Assembly: GCA_002296525.1 (NCBI GenBank)
Contig: DBIA01000017.1
Span: 310,001 to 374,000, forward strand
Direction of reading: 5' to 3'
Length of the DNA: 64,000 nucleotides
DNA from: Candidatus Neomicrothrix sp. UBA814
GTDB taxonomy: Bacteria > Actinomycetota > Acidimicrobiia > Acidimicrobiales > Poriferisodalaceae
The stretch's first letter is position 1, and the number at the start of each line of letters is the position of its first letter. Below the pieces are notes generated by a model. The model did no database searches, had not been told where the DNA came from, and saw nothing but the letters and a program-made list of their open reading frames with translations. This document shows positions 22,341 through 32,011 of this stretch, one piece after another. The translations under genes were made by a program, and so were the position numbers.

Positions 22341-23162
22341 GTGACTACACTTTCGACGATGCCAACCGGTCCACAACTCGACGCCGCAACAGTGTTGCTG
22401 CAGTGGGCATCGGGAGGACTCCTGTTCTTGTGGGTGACGACACGCCGTAAAGAAGTGGGCCCAGGCTACGGCTGGCTTCTGAGAGCGAGCTACGCGACCA
22501 TTGCAGCGTTGGCTGCAATAGCCGGTTATGGGTGGGCTTCGGAACCCACCCGTGACCTGGCCGCCACCGCAGTCGCGGCCATCGCTATTGGAACGCTGTT
22601 GCTATCAATTGCGCAGCGACCTAGCGAGGAAGCAACCAAAGCAACTCCTGGAGATAAAAGACACGGTAGCTACAACCCACAATGGGATCTCATTGCCCCC
22701 CTTGTCGGGCTTATAGGCCTTGTTGCAGCGGGAACAAGTGGTGGCGGAAACGAGCTACTGCAGACAGCGCGAATAGTTATCGGTGCAGCTTTCTTAGGTT
22801 CGGTAACCGACGCCATGCTTTTGGGTCACTGGTACCTAGTGCAACCCGGTCTTAGGAGAGAACCACTAATTGAACAAGTTTCATGGTTGGGAAAACTTTG
22901 GCCTGTAGAAGTCGGTCTTTTACTCATCCCAACAGGGATGTTCTCGGTCCTATCTGGAACCATTGACGACAGTTACGGAGGAATGCTCGGATGGTTTTGG
23001 GCAGCGTGCGCGCTCACCACCGGGGCACTGGTACTCGTCACGCGCGCAGCATTACGTGAACGTCAATACGCTGCTGTGATGGCCGCGACCGGGCTTCTCT
23101 ATCTCGCTATATTGACTGCGTTCGGCACCGATATTGTCGCTCGCCTTCTACTCGAAACCTAA
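22341..23162 (+). CDS. Multispanning membrane protein of unknown function
   Basis: 273 aa (267 if ATG 22359 is used). About seven or eight hydrophobic helices. A distinctive patch D-A-M-L-L-G-H-W-Y-L-V-Q-P-G-L lies near residue 160 and its histidine could bind a metal or heme, but no cytochrome family is recognised. A short loop rich in charged residues occurs near residue 95. It follows the lipoate fusion gene by 12 bp and is probably cotranscribed, which may hint at an energy-metabolism role (inference only). Confidence 0.65.
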   Translation: MTTLSTMPTGPQLDAATVLLQWASGGLLFLWVTTRRKEVGPGYGWLLRASYATIAALAAIAGYGWASEPTRDLAATAVAAIAIGTLLLSIAQRPSEEATKATPGDKRHGSYNPQWDLIAPLVGLIGLVAAGTSGGGNELLQTARIVIGAAFLGSVTDAMLLGHWYLVQPGLRREPLIEQVSWLGKLWPVEVGLLLIPTGMFSVLSGTIDDSYGGMLGWFWAACALTTGALVLVTRAALRERQYAAVMAATGLLYLAILTAFGTDIVARLLLET

Positions 23163-23202
23163 AGAACCGAAAGTCCCGTATTTCATCTGAAGGAAGAAGC
23201 GG

Positions 23203-23982
23203 TTAACGACCCTTCCATTCGGGGGAACGTTTTTCTCTGAACGCGTCCACCCCCTCCTGAGCGTCTTCGCTGCCCCCAACAATCCGTCGGATGCTCTCAC
23301 CCATTCTTACTGCCTCTACCCACCCCATCCGTTGAGACCGAGTAGCAACTTCCTTCACGGCTCTTACTGCTAAGGGAGCACCTTGACACAAGCGATGCGC
23401 TAGCGCATAAGCCTCATCCATCAAATCATCGTGAGGAAATACCCGCCACGCCAACCCAATATCAGCGGCCTGTTCAGCATCAATGTTGTCGCCTGTTAAC
23501 AAAATTTCCATGGCGTCAGCCCACGCCACTTTGGAGGGAATCCGCATAGAGCCCACAATCGTTGGCACTCCAACCTTCACTTCTGGCATCCCGAATACGG
23601 CCTGATCTGATGCCAACAAAAAATCGGTCGCAATAGCGCCGGTCAACCCGTAGCCGATACATGCGCCGTTCACAGCAGCGATGGTCGGTTTCCACAACTC
23701 CAAGCCACTTTCAAAACTATTGACCGTAGGAATCTCAAAGTAACTTCCCGACCAGCTACCTGCAGAGTTACCCTGTCCCGGCCGTAGGTCAGCCCCAGCA
23801 CAAAAAGCGCGACCAGCTCCGGTCAGGATCGCTACCCATGCCTCCGGATCGTTGTAAAACTCAAGCCACGCAGCATTTAAACACTCGCGCATAGCGCCGT
23901 TAATCGCATTCAGAGACTCAGGACGATTGTAAGTAATCGTGGCGATATGCCCGTCCAACTCATAGGTAGCTTCGTCGCTCAT
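23203..23982 (-). CDS. Enoyl-CoA hydratase/isomerase family protein
   Basis: 259 aa crotonase fold. Family marks are I-A-T-I-T-Y-N-R-P-E-S-L-N-A-I, the CoA oxyanion-hole stretch F-C-A-G-A-D-L-R, and A-A-V-N-G-A-C-I-G-Y-G-L. The glutamates used for hydration in classical hydratases are not both evident, so an isomerase or other crotonase reaction is possible. ATG 23982 is preferred because G-rich GGGGGAAAA precedes it; a longer start at 24090 would overlap the divergent glycosyltransferase. It is a lone metabolic gene at the edge of the polysaccharide region. Confidence 0.87.
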   Translation of the reverse strand: MSDEATYELDGHIATITYNRPESLNAINGAMRECLNAAWLEFYNDPEAWVAILTGAGRAFCAGADLRPGQGNSAGSWSGSYFEIPTVNSFESGLELWKPTIAAVNGACIGYGLTGAIATDFLLASDQAVFGMPEVKVGVPTIVGSMRIPSKVAWADAMEILLTGDNIDAEQAADIGLAWRVFPHDDLMDEAYALAHRLCQGAPLAVRAVKEVATRSQRMGWVEAVRMGESIRRIVGGSEDAQEGVDAFREKRSPEWKGR

Positions 23983-24072
23983 CAGTTTTTCCCCCGCTCC
24001 AGGTTCAATCAGTTTGGGAAATGAATAATCACCCGCCATGTGTTTAGCCCATTCCTCTACCAGAATGGGGAA

Positions 24073-25056
24073 GTGCGCCTCGTCATACAAATCCCATGCC
24101 TGAATGAAGCTGAGACGCTACCAACAACTTTGGAGGACTTACCCAGGGCGGTCGAGGGCTTCGATGACGTCCTTTGGGTGGTAATTGACGATGGATCAAC
24201 TGACCGAACCGCTGAAGTCGCCAAAGCGCACGGCGCCGACATGGTTGTGCAATTCGCTAACAACAAGGGCTTAGCAGTGGCCTTTCAAGCAGGCCTTGAC
24301 GCATCGTTGCAACTTGGAGCTGATGTCATAGTCAACACAGACGCCGACAACCAGTACGCAGCATGTGACATTCCACGCCTCGTAGAACCTATATGTAATG
24401 GAGAAGCAGACCTTGTCGTAGGCACCAGAGACATAGCCAATCACGAGGAGTTCTCGCTTCTAAAGAAATGGCTGCAAAGAATCGGATCTTGGGTAGTGCG
24501 GCAGGCCTCTGCCACACACGTTTCAGACGTTACGTCAGGATTCAGGGCCTACTCCAAAGAAGCAGCCCTTCAAGTTAACGTCGTCTCGCAGTTCACATAC
24601 ACACTAGAAAGCCTTATCCAGGCTGGTCGATCAAATCTAAAAGTCGCCGATGTACCCATCGGAGTGAATCCAACTACTCGACCCTCGCGCCTGTTTCGCT
24701 CGAAACGCCAGTACGTTCGAAGATCAGCAGGAACTATTTCCCGGGTATACGCCATGCACAAACCTCTTCGTTTCTTCAACATTCCTGCGGCCGCATTCGC
24801 CGCAGTTGGCCTCATACTTTTCGGACGATTCGGGTGGTACTACCTGAGCGCCGGCGGAGAAGGGCGTATCCAGTCACTCATAGTCGGAGCTGTTTGCCTA
24901 CTCGTTTCGGTGCAAATGCTCATGCTGGGGTTGCTCGCAGACTTACTTAGAACCAATCGGGTGATAACCGAGCGGGTCCTTCGCCGGGTGCGAAATATCG
25001 AACTTTCGCTCGGTACTTACGGCAACACTGAAGAAGAGTCAGATTCAGATTTTTGA
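24073..25056 (+). CDS. Membrane-anchored GT2 glycosyltransferase (GtrB/CsbB/DPM1-like)
   Basis: About 327 aa, GTG start with GGGGAA upstream. Residues 1-220 form a GT2 domain (I-Q-I-P-C-L-N-E-A-E-T-L, V-I-D-D-G-S-T-D, N-T-D-A-D-N-Q-Y as the metal-binding DxD), followed by two C-terminal membrane helices (about 240-265 and 275-300). Proteins with this layout load a sugar onto undecaprenyl phosphate at the inner face of the membrane. It converges on, and overlaps by 40 bp, a YfhO-family gene. In Firmicutes CsbB-type enzymes and YfhO cooperate to glycosylate wall polymers outside the cell; the same partnership is a good guess here. Confidence 0.85.
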   Translation: MRLVIQIPCLNEAETLPTTLEDLPRAVEGFDDVLWVVIDDGSTDRTAEVAKAHGADMVVQFANNKGLAVAFQAGLDASLQLGADVIVNTDADNQYAACDIPRLVEPICNGEADLVVGTRDIANHEEFSLLKKWLQRIGSWVVRQASATHVSDVTSGFRAYSKEAALQVNVVSQFTYTLESLIQAGRSNLKVADVPIGVNPTTRPSRLFRSKRQYVRRSAGTISRVYAMHKPLRFFNIPAAAFAAVGLILFGRFGWYYLSAGGEGRIQSLIVGAVCLLVSVQMLMLGLLADLLRTNRVITERVLRRVRNIELSLGTYGNTEEESDSDF

Positions 25057-27764
25057 AACGCTCTTTTTCTGCGTGCAGCCCAGAAAGCCAACAACACAAC
25101 AAGCGCCGCCGACATCATGGAAATCCTCACCCCAGCCTGCAAACCCGGCGGCCTGTACTCCAAGATAACGCTGCTGGACCCTGCGGGTATAGGCACCGCA
25201 ACCAACGCATGATCAGCAGCAACTAACGATTTAGAAACCCCATTTACCTCTGCGTGCCACCCACTTTGCATAGCGTCAGCCACTACCAGCCACCCGGCCG
25301 AAGGAGCATCGACCGTAATCGAGAGACGGTCTAACTGGTCGTCTACCTGTGTGATGAGTGCCTCAGGTCCCGCACCGCCAGTCAAATGTGACGACTGTTC
25401 GGAAAGCACCACCACCTCAGAAGGGAGAGGGGATTGCAACGCCCGGACCCTATCGCTGCCATCGGGAATCACGAGCCCTTCAGACGCGAAACGGAAGCGT
25501 TCCAATGCATCTAAATTCTCCCAAATTGCGACATCATCGGAATATGCCAGACGGAGTGATTCCCCAGCAGATTTCATCCCGTTCAACGCTGGTGCCCCGG
25601 AGCCGCTAGATCGTAACTTCAAAATGCCATCGTCGACGTCAACTCGAATTCGGATCTCCATTTCCCCACCGACAGGAAGATCTTCGGCAGCAACCGGGAC
25701 CCAGTGCCGACCGGCGGGTAAAAATCCTCGAACATGACGCCGCCCAGTGCGAACGGTGCCGTCGGGTGCAACAATTTCGATCCTCAGCCGCCCAGCAAGG
25801 TCGCTAGTAATGAAATCCTCAACGACCTCTAGCTCAACACCACGAATTGGTTGCGACTCCACCGCTAGCCGGAGCACTGCTCCTTGTTCCAGTGTGCTAA
25901 CCGCAGTGCCCTCAGATATCACAAATGGACTCCCCGGTAAGGGAAAATCGACCTGAGTGACCAGCCACCGCACCGCCATCCGATCCAATACCGAAGATTC
26001 CAAACGGCTCACGTCAAAAAATTCGAGAAACGAAAATGTGTACGACCGGTCGAATGCCTCAGGGTCAATCGCAACCAATAGATCCCGCCACGTTGGCTGA
26101 TGAAACACATGACCAGTAACGGTTCGAATCCCGTAGTGAGTCGTCGTTCCTGCGTAAAAAGCCAAATCATGGGTAGCTATGCGATCGCCAATGGCTTGTT
26201 CAGCGAGAAACTCGTGAGCTGGAGTAGTGGGGTAGTGCCGCTCGACTGCCTCGCTAGGCCAAAATGGAGTAACAAAAATAAGAATCTCCACAGCGGCGAC
26301 ACAAGCAACGACCACTGGAAGAAATTCCCCCAGTTTGCTTCGGAACGCCAGAGCGCAGATAACGACTACTACCGCGATTCCTGCTACCGCCACCGCTCGC
26401 CCGACTTCAAAGAGATATCCCTCTTGAAATGCACGACGCAACACATATGCGACCCCGAAGATCGCCGCGAGCGACACCGCAAAGATCCCAACTACCTGAA
26501 AACGCCATCTTTGAATATCGAATCCGAAGACGCTGCTTTTGCGAGCCCTCATCGCTTCTAGCCCGAGACCGACCAATAACGCCAGCAGTAAGAGCCAAAT
26601 CGAGCGCATTCGACCTACAAAATTGGAATCGAATACGGGAAATCGTTGGGCTAGAGCCAAAAGAGGCCCTCCACCGAAGATCAGAATGGTGACCAAACTC
26701 AACAAAGCAGTAATGATCGCAGTAACGGACCTGGCAACAGCCGACGAAGGACGCGAGAAGATCGCGGTTGCCGCAAGCACTGTTGCCCCCGCACCCAGAA
26801 AAGCGCAGGTCTCAATGTAATTGCGGTCGCCATAGAAAAAACCCTGAGCGTGGGAACCGAAAGCAGTTGGAATCGCCACTGTCGCAATTAACGAAGAGGA
26901 AAGATGATCAGCGACCGTTTGAGCACGATGAGCGAGATCGGTGGCTTGTAACTGAGAAAGAAACGGTAACAACTGCCAAGCAGCTAATCCGGCGCCGACG
27001 ACCACAGACCCAATAGCAGAAAGAAGGAGACGCAAAGTCTTCCCTTCCGCGCGGAACTCGGTCCGAGAGCGCAAGACGAGCCACAACAACATCAATGCGA
27101 CACCCCAACTTGTCAACGCAGGGAATCCTGCAAAAAGCATTAAGCAGGTGACCAATGAAATAGCTAAGCAAGAAGACAGGTTGCGATTGCGTAATAGACG
27201 TTCAGCGGCCCACAACAACCACGGCAAATAAGCACCCACGTGACTTTGCGGCCAGTTTGTCCACACTGTCTGAAAGCCGCTAAACGCGTAAATGAATCCT
27301 GCTGCTAAGGAGGGAGCGCGAGAGACCCCTATATTCCTGAGCAACAAAAACGCTCCCCCAAGAGCGACCGAGAGTTCAAGCAGCTTCACCCAAGCAGGCG
27401 CCACCCGATCCGGCAACAGTAAGAACGGCAGATTTAGAGGATCAAACAAACCCTGGTGTGGAACTGAAGCCAAGGGAGTTCCGCCGGCAGGATAAGGATT
27501 CCACCAAGCGAAATCGCCATCCGCCAGTTGCCCATAGAACAACTCTTGTGCAGGAAATCCCGAATCCACTGGGTCAGCCACCGGAATAGAAGTCAGTTCG
27601 AGATCTATCGGCTGACCCTCATTCCATGGCGCCCATCGCAACACTGTGTCGGAACGCAAGAACGTTCTCGCGCCAAGCAGCGACAAACCCAAACTAACAA
27701 CCACCGTTGCGACAACAACGACTAGGGTCCAACGTGTTCCAGCGTCGACCCTTCGATTCCTCAC
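25017..27764 (-). CDS. YfhO-family membrane protein (putative extracytoplasmic glycosyltransferase)
   Basis: About 915 aa. Roughly the first 480 residues hold a dozen hydrophobic helices with early extracellular acidic motifs (L-R-W-A-P-W-N-E-G, W-W-N-P-Y-P-A-G-G), typical of GT-C-like YfhO proteins. Residues about 500-880 form a large beta-rich extracytoplasmic domain, and a last helix with a basic tail ends the protein. YfhO family members transfer sugars from undecaprenyl-phosphate carriers to cell-surface polymers in Bacillus and Listeria. GTG 27764 overlaps the rfbA stop in a GTGA junction, so it is translated with the nucleotide-sugar gene. Confidence 0.8.
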   Translation of the reverse strand: MRNRRVDAGTRWTLVVVVATVVVSLGLSLLGARTFLRSDTVLRWAPWNEGQPIDLELTSIPVADPVDSGFPAQELFYGQLADGDFAWWNPYPAGGTPLASVPHQGLFDPLNLPFLLLPDRVAPAWVKLLELSVALGGAFLLLRNIGVSRAPSLAAGFIYAFSGFQTVWTNWPQSHVGAYLPWLLWAAERLLRNRNLSSCLAISLVTCLMLFAGFPALTSWGVALMLLWLVLRSRTEFRAEGKTLRLLLSAIGSVVVGAGLAAWQLLPFLSQLQATDLAHRAQTVADHLSSSLIATVAIPTAFGSHAQGFFYGDRNYIETCAFLGAGATVLAATAIFSRPSSAVARSVTAIITALLSLVTILIFGGGPLLALAQRFPVFDSNFVGRMRSIWLLLLALLVGLGLEAMRARKSSVFGFDIQRWRFQVVGIFAVSLAAIFGVAYVLRRAFQEGYLFEVGRAVAVAGIAVVVVICALAFRSKLGEFLPVVVACVAAVEILIFVTPFWPSEAVERHYPTTPAHEFLAEQAIGDRIATHDLAFYAGTTTHYGIRTVTGHVFHQPTWRDLLVAIDPEAFDRSYTFSFLEFFDVSRLESSVLDRMAVRWLVTQVDFPLPGSPFVISEGTAVSTLEQGAVLRLAVESQPIRGVELEVVEDFITSDLAGRLRIEIVAPDGTVRTGRRHVRGFLPAGRHWVPVAAEDLPVGGEMEIRIRVDVDDGILKLRSSGSGAPALNGMKSAGESLRLAYSDDVAIWENLDALERFRFASEGLVIPDGSDRVRALQSPLPSEVVVLSEQSSHLTGGAGPEALITQVDDQLDRLSITVDAPSAGWLVVADAMQSGWHAEVNGVSKSLVAADHALVAVPIPAGSSSVILEYRPPGLQAGVRISMMSAALVVLLAFWAARRKRAFQKSESDSSSVLP

Positions 27765-28621
27765 CCCAAAATCGACCTTTCGCAATAGGTTCGATACGGC
27801 GACTGTGGCATCTTTTCGATGGTCTCAGATATCTCGGCCCGAGACACAAAGCCCATCTTGTGCGCAACCTCTTCCAGGCACGCGACCTTTTGGCCATGTT
27901 CCCTTTCGATCGCTGCTATGAAAGCCGAACTCTCGAGGAGACTCTCATGAGTCCCTGAATCCATCCAGGTAACATCTCGCCCCAATTCGACTGCGCTTAG
28001 TTGGCCATCATCGAGAAAGCTCAAATTCAAATCCGTAATCTCTAATTCGCCCCGATCACTTGGCGTTAAATCCTTCGCTCTAGAAACCGCTGTACCGTCG
28101 TAGACATATAGCCCGGGCACAGCTAAATCACTTTTCGGATTGTCTGGTTTTTCCTCGATCGACGCAACCAAACCTGAAGAATCGATTTCAATGACCCCAT
28201 AACGTTGCGGATCTTGTACTCGATACCCCCAGATCGCAGCGCCCCCACCAAAATTCGAAATTAGAGACTTAAGACCAGTTTGCCCATAAAAGATGTTGTC
28301 ACCGAGAACCAGAACGAAAGGTTCCTGCTTAACAAAGCTTTCCCCAATAATCACTGCTTGAGCTATGCCGCCCGGCTCAGGTTGCACCTCATAGGAAAGA
28401 TCGATGCCCCACTGGTGACCATTACCCAAAACTCGCTGAAAAATAGGTAGATCGTGTGGTGAGCTGATCAGGCAGATGTCTCTGACCCCGCCACTCATTA
28501 AGGTTTCCAGCGGGTAATAGATCATCGGCTTGTCATACACCGGCTGCAACTGTTTACTTGCAACCTGGCTCAAAGGAAACAAGCGTGTTCCGGCGCCGCC
28601 AGCGAGGATCATGCCACGCAT
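27761..28621 (-). CDS. rfbA: Glucose-1-phosphate thymidylyltransferase
   Basis: 286 aa, normal RmlA length. The nucleotide-binding signature G-M-I-L-A-G-G-A-G-T-R-L-F-P-L and the later K-Q-L-Q-P-V-Y-D-K-P-M-I-Y-Y-P-L are diagnostic, as is L-G-D-N-I-F-Y-G. It joins dTTP and glucose-1-phosphate to dTDP-glucose, the first step to dTDP-rhamnose. ATG 28621 has AGGAG eight bases upstream. The remaining pathway genes lie elsewhere in the window: rfbC and rfbB at 31450-32974 and rfbD at 47811. Confidence 0.93.
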   Translation of the reverse strand: MRGMILAGGAGTRLFPLSQVASKQLQPVYDKPMIYYPLETLMSGGVRDICLISSPHDLPIFQRVLGNGHQWGIDLSYEVQPEPGGIAQAVIIGESFVKQEPFVLVLGDNIFYGQTGLKSLISNFGGGAAIWGYRVQDPQRYGVIEIDSSGLVASIEEKPDNPKSDLAVPGLYVYDGTAVSRAKDLTPSDRGELEITDLNLSFLDDGQLSAVELGRDVTWMDSGTHESLLESSAFIAAIEREHGQKVACLEEVAHKMGFVSRAEISETIEKMPQSPYRTYCERSILG

Positions 28622-28697
28622 AGATGCCACTCCTGAACGACCTTGTTCTTCATCGCCACCAGTCTTTCAGGGTTCAAGCAATTGTTGGTCGCAACCG

Positions 28698-30449
28698 CTA
28701 CTCAATGATTACGACAACGTCACCAGCGCCCACAGTGTCTCCTGGGCTCACCTTTAGTTCAGTGATCGTTCCTGACTTGTCAGCATTAATATTATTTTCC
28801 ATCTTCATGGCCTCTAAGACCACCACCGCTTCGCCCTCAGCCACTTCTTGTCCTACTTCGACCAGAACTTTGACAATCGTGCCCTGCATCGGCACAGCTA
28901 CCTGACCAGATCCTGCTGAACTGCCAGCATTTGAAGCAGACCTTCTAGGTTTGTTGCTCTTCGGTGTAGCGACTGCCCCTGCAGTTTCCGGAACCCAAGC
29001 AGCGACCTCGAAACGTTTGCCATTAACCTCGAGAACAACGTCTTTGCGAGTCAAAGGTTCCTCATCTACCACTTCAGTGGCGTCTTTTGGAGATCCCGAC
29101 ACATCGCTCAAGTCCAAGGTTTCTTCGACCCATTTGGTGCTGTGCTCTCCAGCCTGAAAATCAGGGCTCGCCAAAATAGCGCTATGGGCAGACGCCGTCG
29201 TCGCGATCCCCCCTACTTCGAGCTCGGTGAGAGCACTGCGCATACGCGATATCGCCGTGTCCCTGTCCGAACCCCACACGATAAGTTTCCCGACCAAGTT
29301 GTCGTAAAACTGAGAAACCGTGTCGCCGGCTTCGTAGCCCCCATCCCACCGAACACCGAAGCCGTCGGGAATCCGCAGCTCGCTTAAAGTTCCCGGAGAT
29401 GGAAGGAACCGACCACCTGCTGGGTCTTCAGCATTAATTCGTACTTCGATTGCGTGACCGCGTTGTTCGACATCATTTTGAGAAAATGACAGTGCTTCTC
29501 CTGCCGCCACCCGAATCTGTTCCCTAACTAGGTCAACTCCGGACACCAATTCGCTTACAGGATGTTCCACCTGCAGTCTTGTGTTCATCTCCAAGTAGTA
29601 GAACTCGCCGTCTTGAAATAGAAATTCGACCGTTCCAGCGTTGGTGTAGTCGCAACCTTTGGCAACAGCAACCGCTGCCTCGCCCATGGCTTGTCGAACT
29701 TCGTCTGGAAAATTCGGTGCAGGGCTCTCCTCAACGAGCTTCTGGTGTCGCCGCTGAGCAGAACAGTCTCGTTCACCCAACCAGACGGTGTTCCCATGCT
29801 GGTCGGCGATGATCTGCATCTCTATGTGCCGGGGCCAGGTCAGGTAGCGCTCCATGTAACACTCGCTGCGACCAAAAAAGCTTTCTGCTTCTCGCTGAGC
29901 GGATTCGAGAGCGGCATCGACCTCATCGGCCGAATGCACAACCTTCATGCCACGTCCGCCACCACCATAGGCGGCCTTAATAGCGACCGGATAGCCATGT
30001 TCTTCACCAAAGCTTCGAACCTCGTCCGGATCCTGGATAATCTCCGTGGTGCCTGGAACCCCGCTAACTCCGACTTTTTCAGCAGCTAGACGGGCTGAAA
30101 TTTTGTCTCCCATTACTTCAATCGCAGCCGGCGGCGGACCGATGAAGGTCACGCCCCGATCGGTGATCGCACGCGCAAAGTCAGCATTTTCACTGTAGAA
30201 GCCATACCCCGGGTGAACTGCCTCAGCTCCGCTTTGCTCAATCGCGTCAAGAATCGCTGAGGTATTCAAATACGAGTCTGCTGCTGTTTCCCCGCCCAAA
30301 GCGTAAGCCTCGTCGGCTAATCGAACATGCAGCGCGTTACGGTCAAGTTCGCTGTACACAGCGACACTTGCAATACCCAATTCGCGGCATGCTCTAATCA
30401 CTCGAACAGCGATTTCTCCGCGGTTAGCGATCAAGATCTTTGAGAACAC
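28698..30449 (-). CDS. Acyl-CoA carboxylase biotin carboxylase/BCCP subunit (AccA3-like)
   Basis: 583 aa, GTG start with GGAAGG upstream. The biotin carboxylase part (about 1-450) begins F-S-K-I-L-I-A-N-R-G-E-I-A-V-R-V-I and has the ATP-grasp segment G-G-G-G-R-G-M-K. An Ala/Ser-rich linker leads to the biotinyl domain with the acceptor lysine in E-A-M-K-M. This is the alpha subunit of actinobacterial acetyl/propionyl-CoA carboxylases, supplying malonyl-CoA or methylmalonyl-CoA. The beta (carboxyltransferase) subunit is not in the window. The biotin ligase birA starts 122 bp away on the other strand, so cofactor attachment and target are divergent neighbours. Confidence 0.93.
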   Translation of the reverse strand: MFSKILIANRGEIAVRVIRACRELGIASVAVYSELDRNALHVRLADEAYALGGETAADSYLNTSAILDAIEQSGAEAVHPGYGFYSENADFARAITDRGVTFIGPPPAAIEVMGDKISARLAAEKVGVSGVPGTTEIIQDPDEVRSFGEEHGYPVAIKAAYGGGGRGMKVVHSADEVDAALESAQREAESFFGRSECYMERYLTWPRHIEMQIIADQHGNTVWLGERDCSAQRRHQKLVEESPAPNFPDEVRQAMGEAAVAVAKGCDYTNAGTVEFLFQDGEFYYLEMNTRLQVEHPVSELVSGVDLVREQIRVAAGEALSFSQNDVEQRGHAIEVRINAEDPAGGRFLPSPGTLSELRIPDGFGVRWDGGYEAGDTVSQFYDNLVGKLIVWGSDRDTAISRMRSALTELEVGGIATTASAHSAILASPDFQAGEHSTKWVEETLDLSDVSGSPKDATEVVDEEPLTRKDVVLEVNGKRFEVAAWVPETAGAVATPKSNKPRRSASNAGSSAGSGQVAVPMQGTIVKVLVEVGQEVAEGEAVVVLEAMKMENNINADKSGTITELKVSPGDTVGAGDVVVIIE

Positions 30450-30571
30450 GGGTTCAGCCTTCCAAGTGCAAACGTACGACCAGCAATCGTGCCACAATCA
30501 GACCCTTTTGCCTCATTAGAGCGATTTTCTTTCTCAAATAATTTGACAAATGACTAAGTAGTCTCGGGGAT

Positions 30572-31414
30572 GTGGAAACCCCCAAGTTCGATGTAGTTGA
30601 GAAAACTCGCTTTCGTGACGTCACTTGGGTAGCCGAGATCCCTTCAACCAACACGGAGCTGTTAGAGCGTGCTCGCCGAGGCGCCTCAGAAGGAGCGGTG
30701 ATCATTGCTGATCTACAAACCGCAGGTAGAGGCCGCCGAGGCCGGACTTGGACTGCCCCAGCGGGCACGTCGCTAATGATGTCGATACTCCTTCGTCCCC
30801 CAGCTACAGCGCTGTCTCCTAGCGACGCCTCGCTCGCCACGTCCGCACTCGCCTTAGCGACGCGAAATGCAGTCGCCGGTCTGACCAGCGTCAACCTGGA
30901 AATCAAATGGCCTAATGACCTAGTAGTAACTCCTCCCTTTGATCATCGTGTTGAAGCCGATATTGGCTATAGAAAAGTTGCTGGCATTTTGACCGAAACA
31001 CTGATCCAGGACGCGTCGATCGATGCCCTCGTAATTGGAATGGGGATCAATACGAGTTGGGGAGTGGTGCCTGCTGAATTGCAATCCATAGCGACCAGCC
31101 TTGACGTTTTGTCGGGATCTTCTATCGATAGAAACGCGCTCGCTCTCGACATTCTTAAGAATCTTGAGATCGAGTACACCTCGCTGCTGCGCCCGAATGG
31201 GAAGCAACAGTTGCTCCAAGAGGTGAAAAAACATTCGGGCACCCTCGGGAAGCAGGTTCGAGTGCAGCTGGGGACGGAACCGAAAATCCAGCAGATCGTG
31301 GGGCGCGCCGTCGACCTTGACGAATCTGGCCAACTCGTACTGGAGACAGAAAACGATGAGGTGCAGGTGGTTGCCGCAGGTGACGTGGAGCATTTGCGGC
31401 TGGATACGTGCTAA
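30572..31414 (+). CDS. birA: Biotin-[acetyl-CoA-carboxylase] ligase
   Basis: 280 aa, GTG start. The catalytic domain shows T-A-G-R-G-R-R-G-R-T-W (biotinyl-AMP loop) and K-W-P-N-D-L, both diagnostic of BirA/LplA-type ligases, and a small C-terminal SH3-like domain. There is no N-terminal helix-turn-helix, so it should be a monofunctional ligase rather than a repressor. It attaches biotin to the lysine in the BCCP domain encoded divergently at 28698-30449. It ends 35 bp before rfbC. Confidence 0.92.
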   Translation: METPKFDVVEKTRFRDVTWVAEIPSTNTELLERARRGASEGAVIIADLQTAGRGRRGRTWTAPAGTSLMMSILLRPPATALSPSDASLATSALALATRNAVAGLTSVNLEIKWPNDLVVTPPFDHRVEADIGYRKVAGILTETLIQDASIDALVIGMGINTSWGVVPAELQSIATSLDVLSGSSIDRNALALDILKNLEIEYTSLLRPNGKQQLLQEVKKHSGTLGKQVRVQLGTEPKIQQIVGRAVDLDESGQLVLETENDEVQVVAAGDVEHLRLDTC

Positions 31415-31449
31415 CAGCCAGCCCCAACTAGGCAATAACCTAGAAGCCG

Positions 31450-32004
31450 ATGGCTGAAGTCGTATCGTCAGAAAATATTCAAGGTGTTCACGTGGTTACC
31501 CCTGATGTCTATAAAGACGAACGGGGCTTCTTCGTCGAAACCTACCGGCGTGAATGGATTCCCGAAGGGTCAAGAGAAATGATCCAAGCAAATCGGGGAG
31601 ATCGCCAAAGCGGATGCGTAGTAGGACTCCACTATCACCTGCACCAGGCAGATTACTGGTACGTGCCATTCGGAACCGTTCGAGTTGTGCTGCACGATTT
31701 AAGACGGGGTTCGCCGACCGAAGGCGTCACCGAAGAAACTGACCTGGTAGGGACCAAGCATCGAGGTATCTACATACCGCCAGGTGTTGCCCATGGGTTC
31801 GCCACACTTACCGATGCGACCATTACCTATATGGTCGATAGCTACTACAACCCCTCTGACGAACTAGGCGTTGCCTGGAATGACCCTGAAATAGCTGCCG
31901 ATTGGGGGGTAGACAACCCAACTCTTTCTGAACGAGACCAATCAAACCCCCTCAGAAACGCCATTCCGGAAGTAGATCAGCCTCGATATGGACTGAGGAA
32001 CTGA
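31450..32004 (+). CDS. rfbC: dTDP-4-dehydrorhamnose 3,5-epimerase
   Basis: 184 aa cupin-fold epimerase. F-F-V-E-T-Y-R-R-E and G-L-H-Y-H-L-H-Q-A (catalytic His region) are visible, followed by V-R-V-V-L-H-D-L-R-R-G-S-P-T and I-Y-I-P-P-G-V-A-H-G-F. It converts dTDP-4-keto-6-deoxyglucose to the L-lyxo form. The consensus H-Y-Q is H-Y-H here, so a related epimerase (for example a 3-epimerase) cannot be excluded. It is 7 bp from rfbB. Confidence 0.88.
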   Translation: MAEVVSSENIQGVHVVTPDVYKDERGFFVETYRREWIPEGSREMIQANRGDRQSGCVVGLHYHLHQADYWYVPFGTVRVVLHDLRRGSPTEGVTEETDLVGTKHRGIYIPPGVAHGFATLTDATITYMVDSYYNPSDELGVAWNDPEIAADWGVDNPTLSERDQSNPLRNAIPEVDQPRYGLRN

Positions 32005-32011
32005 CCAGACC

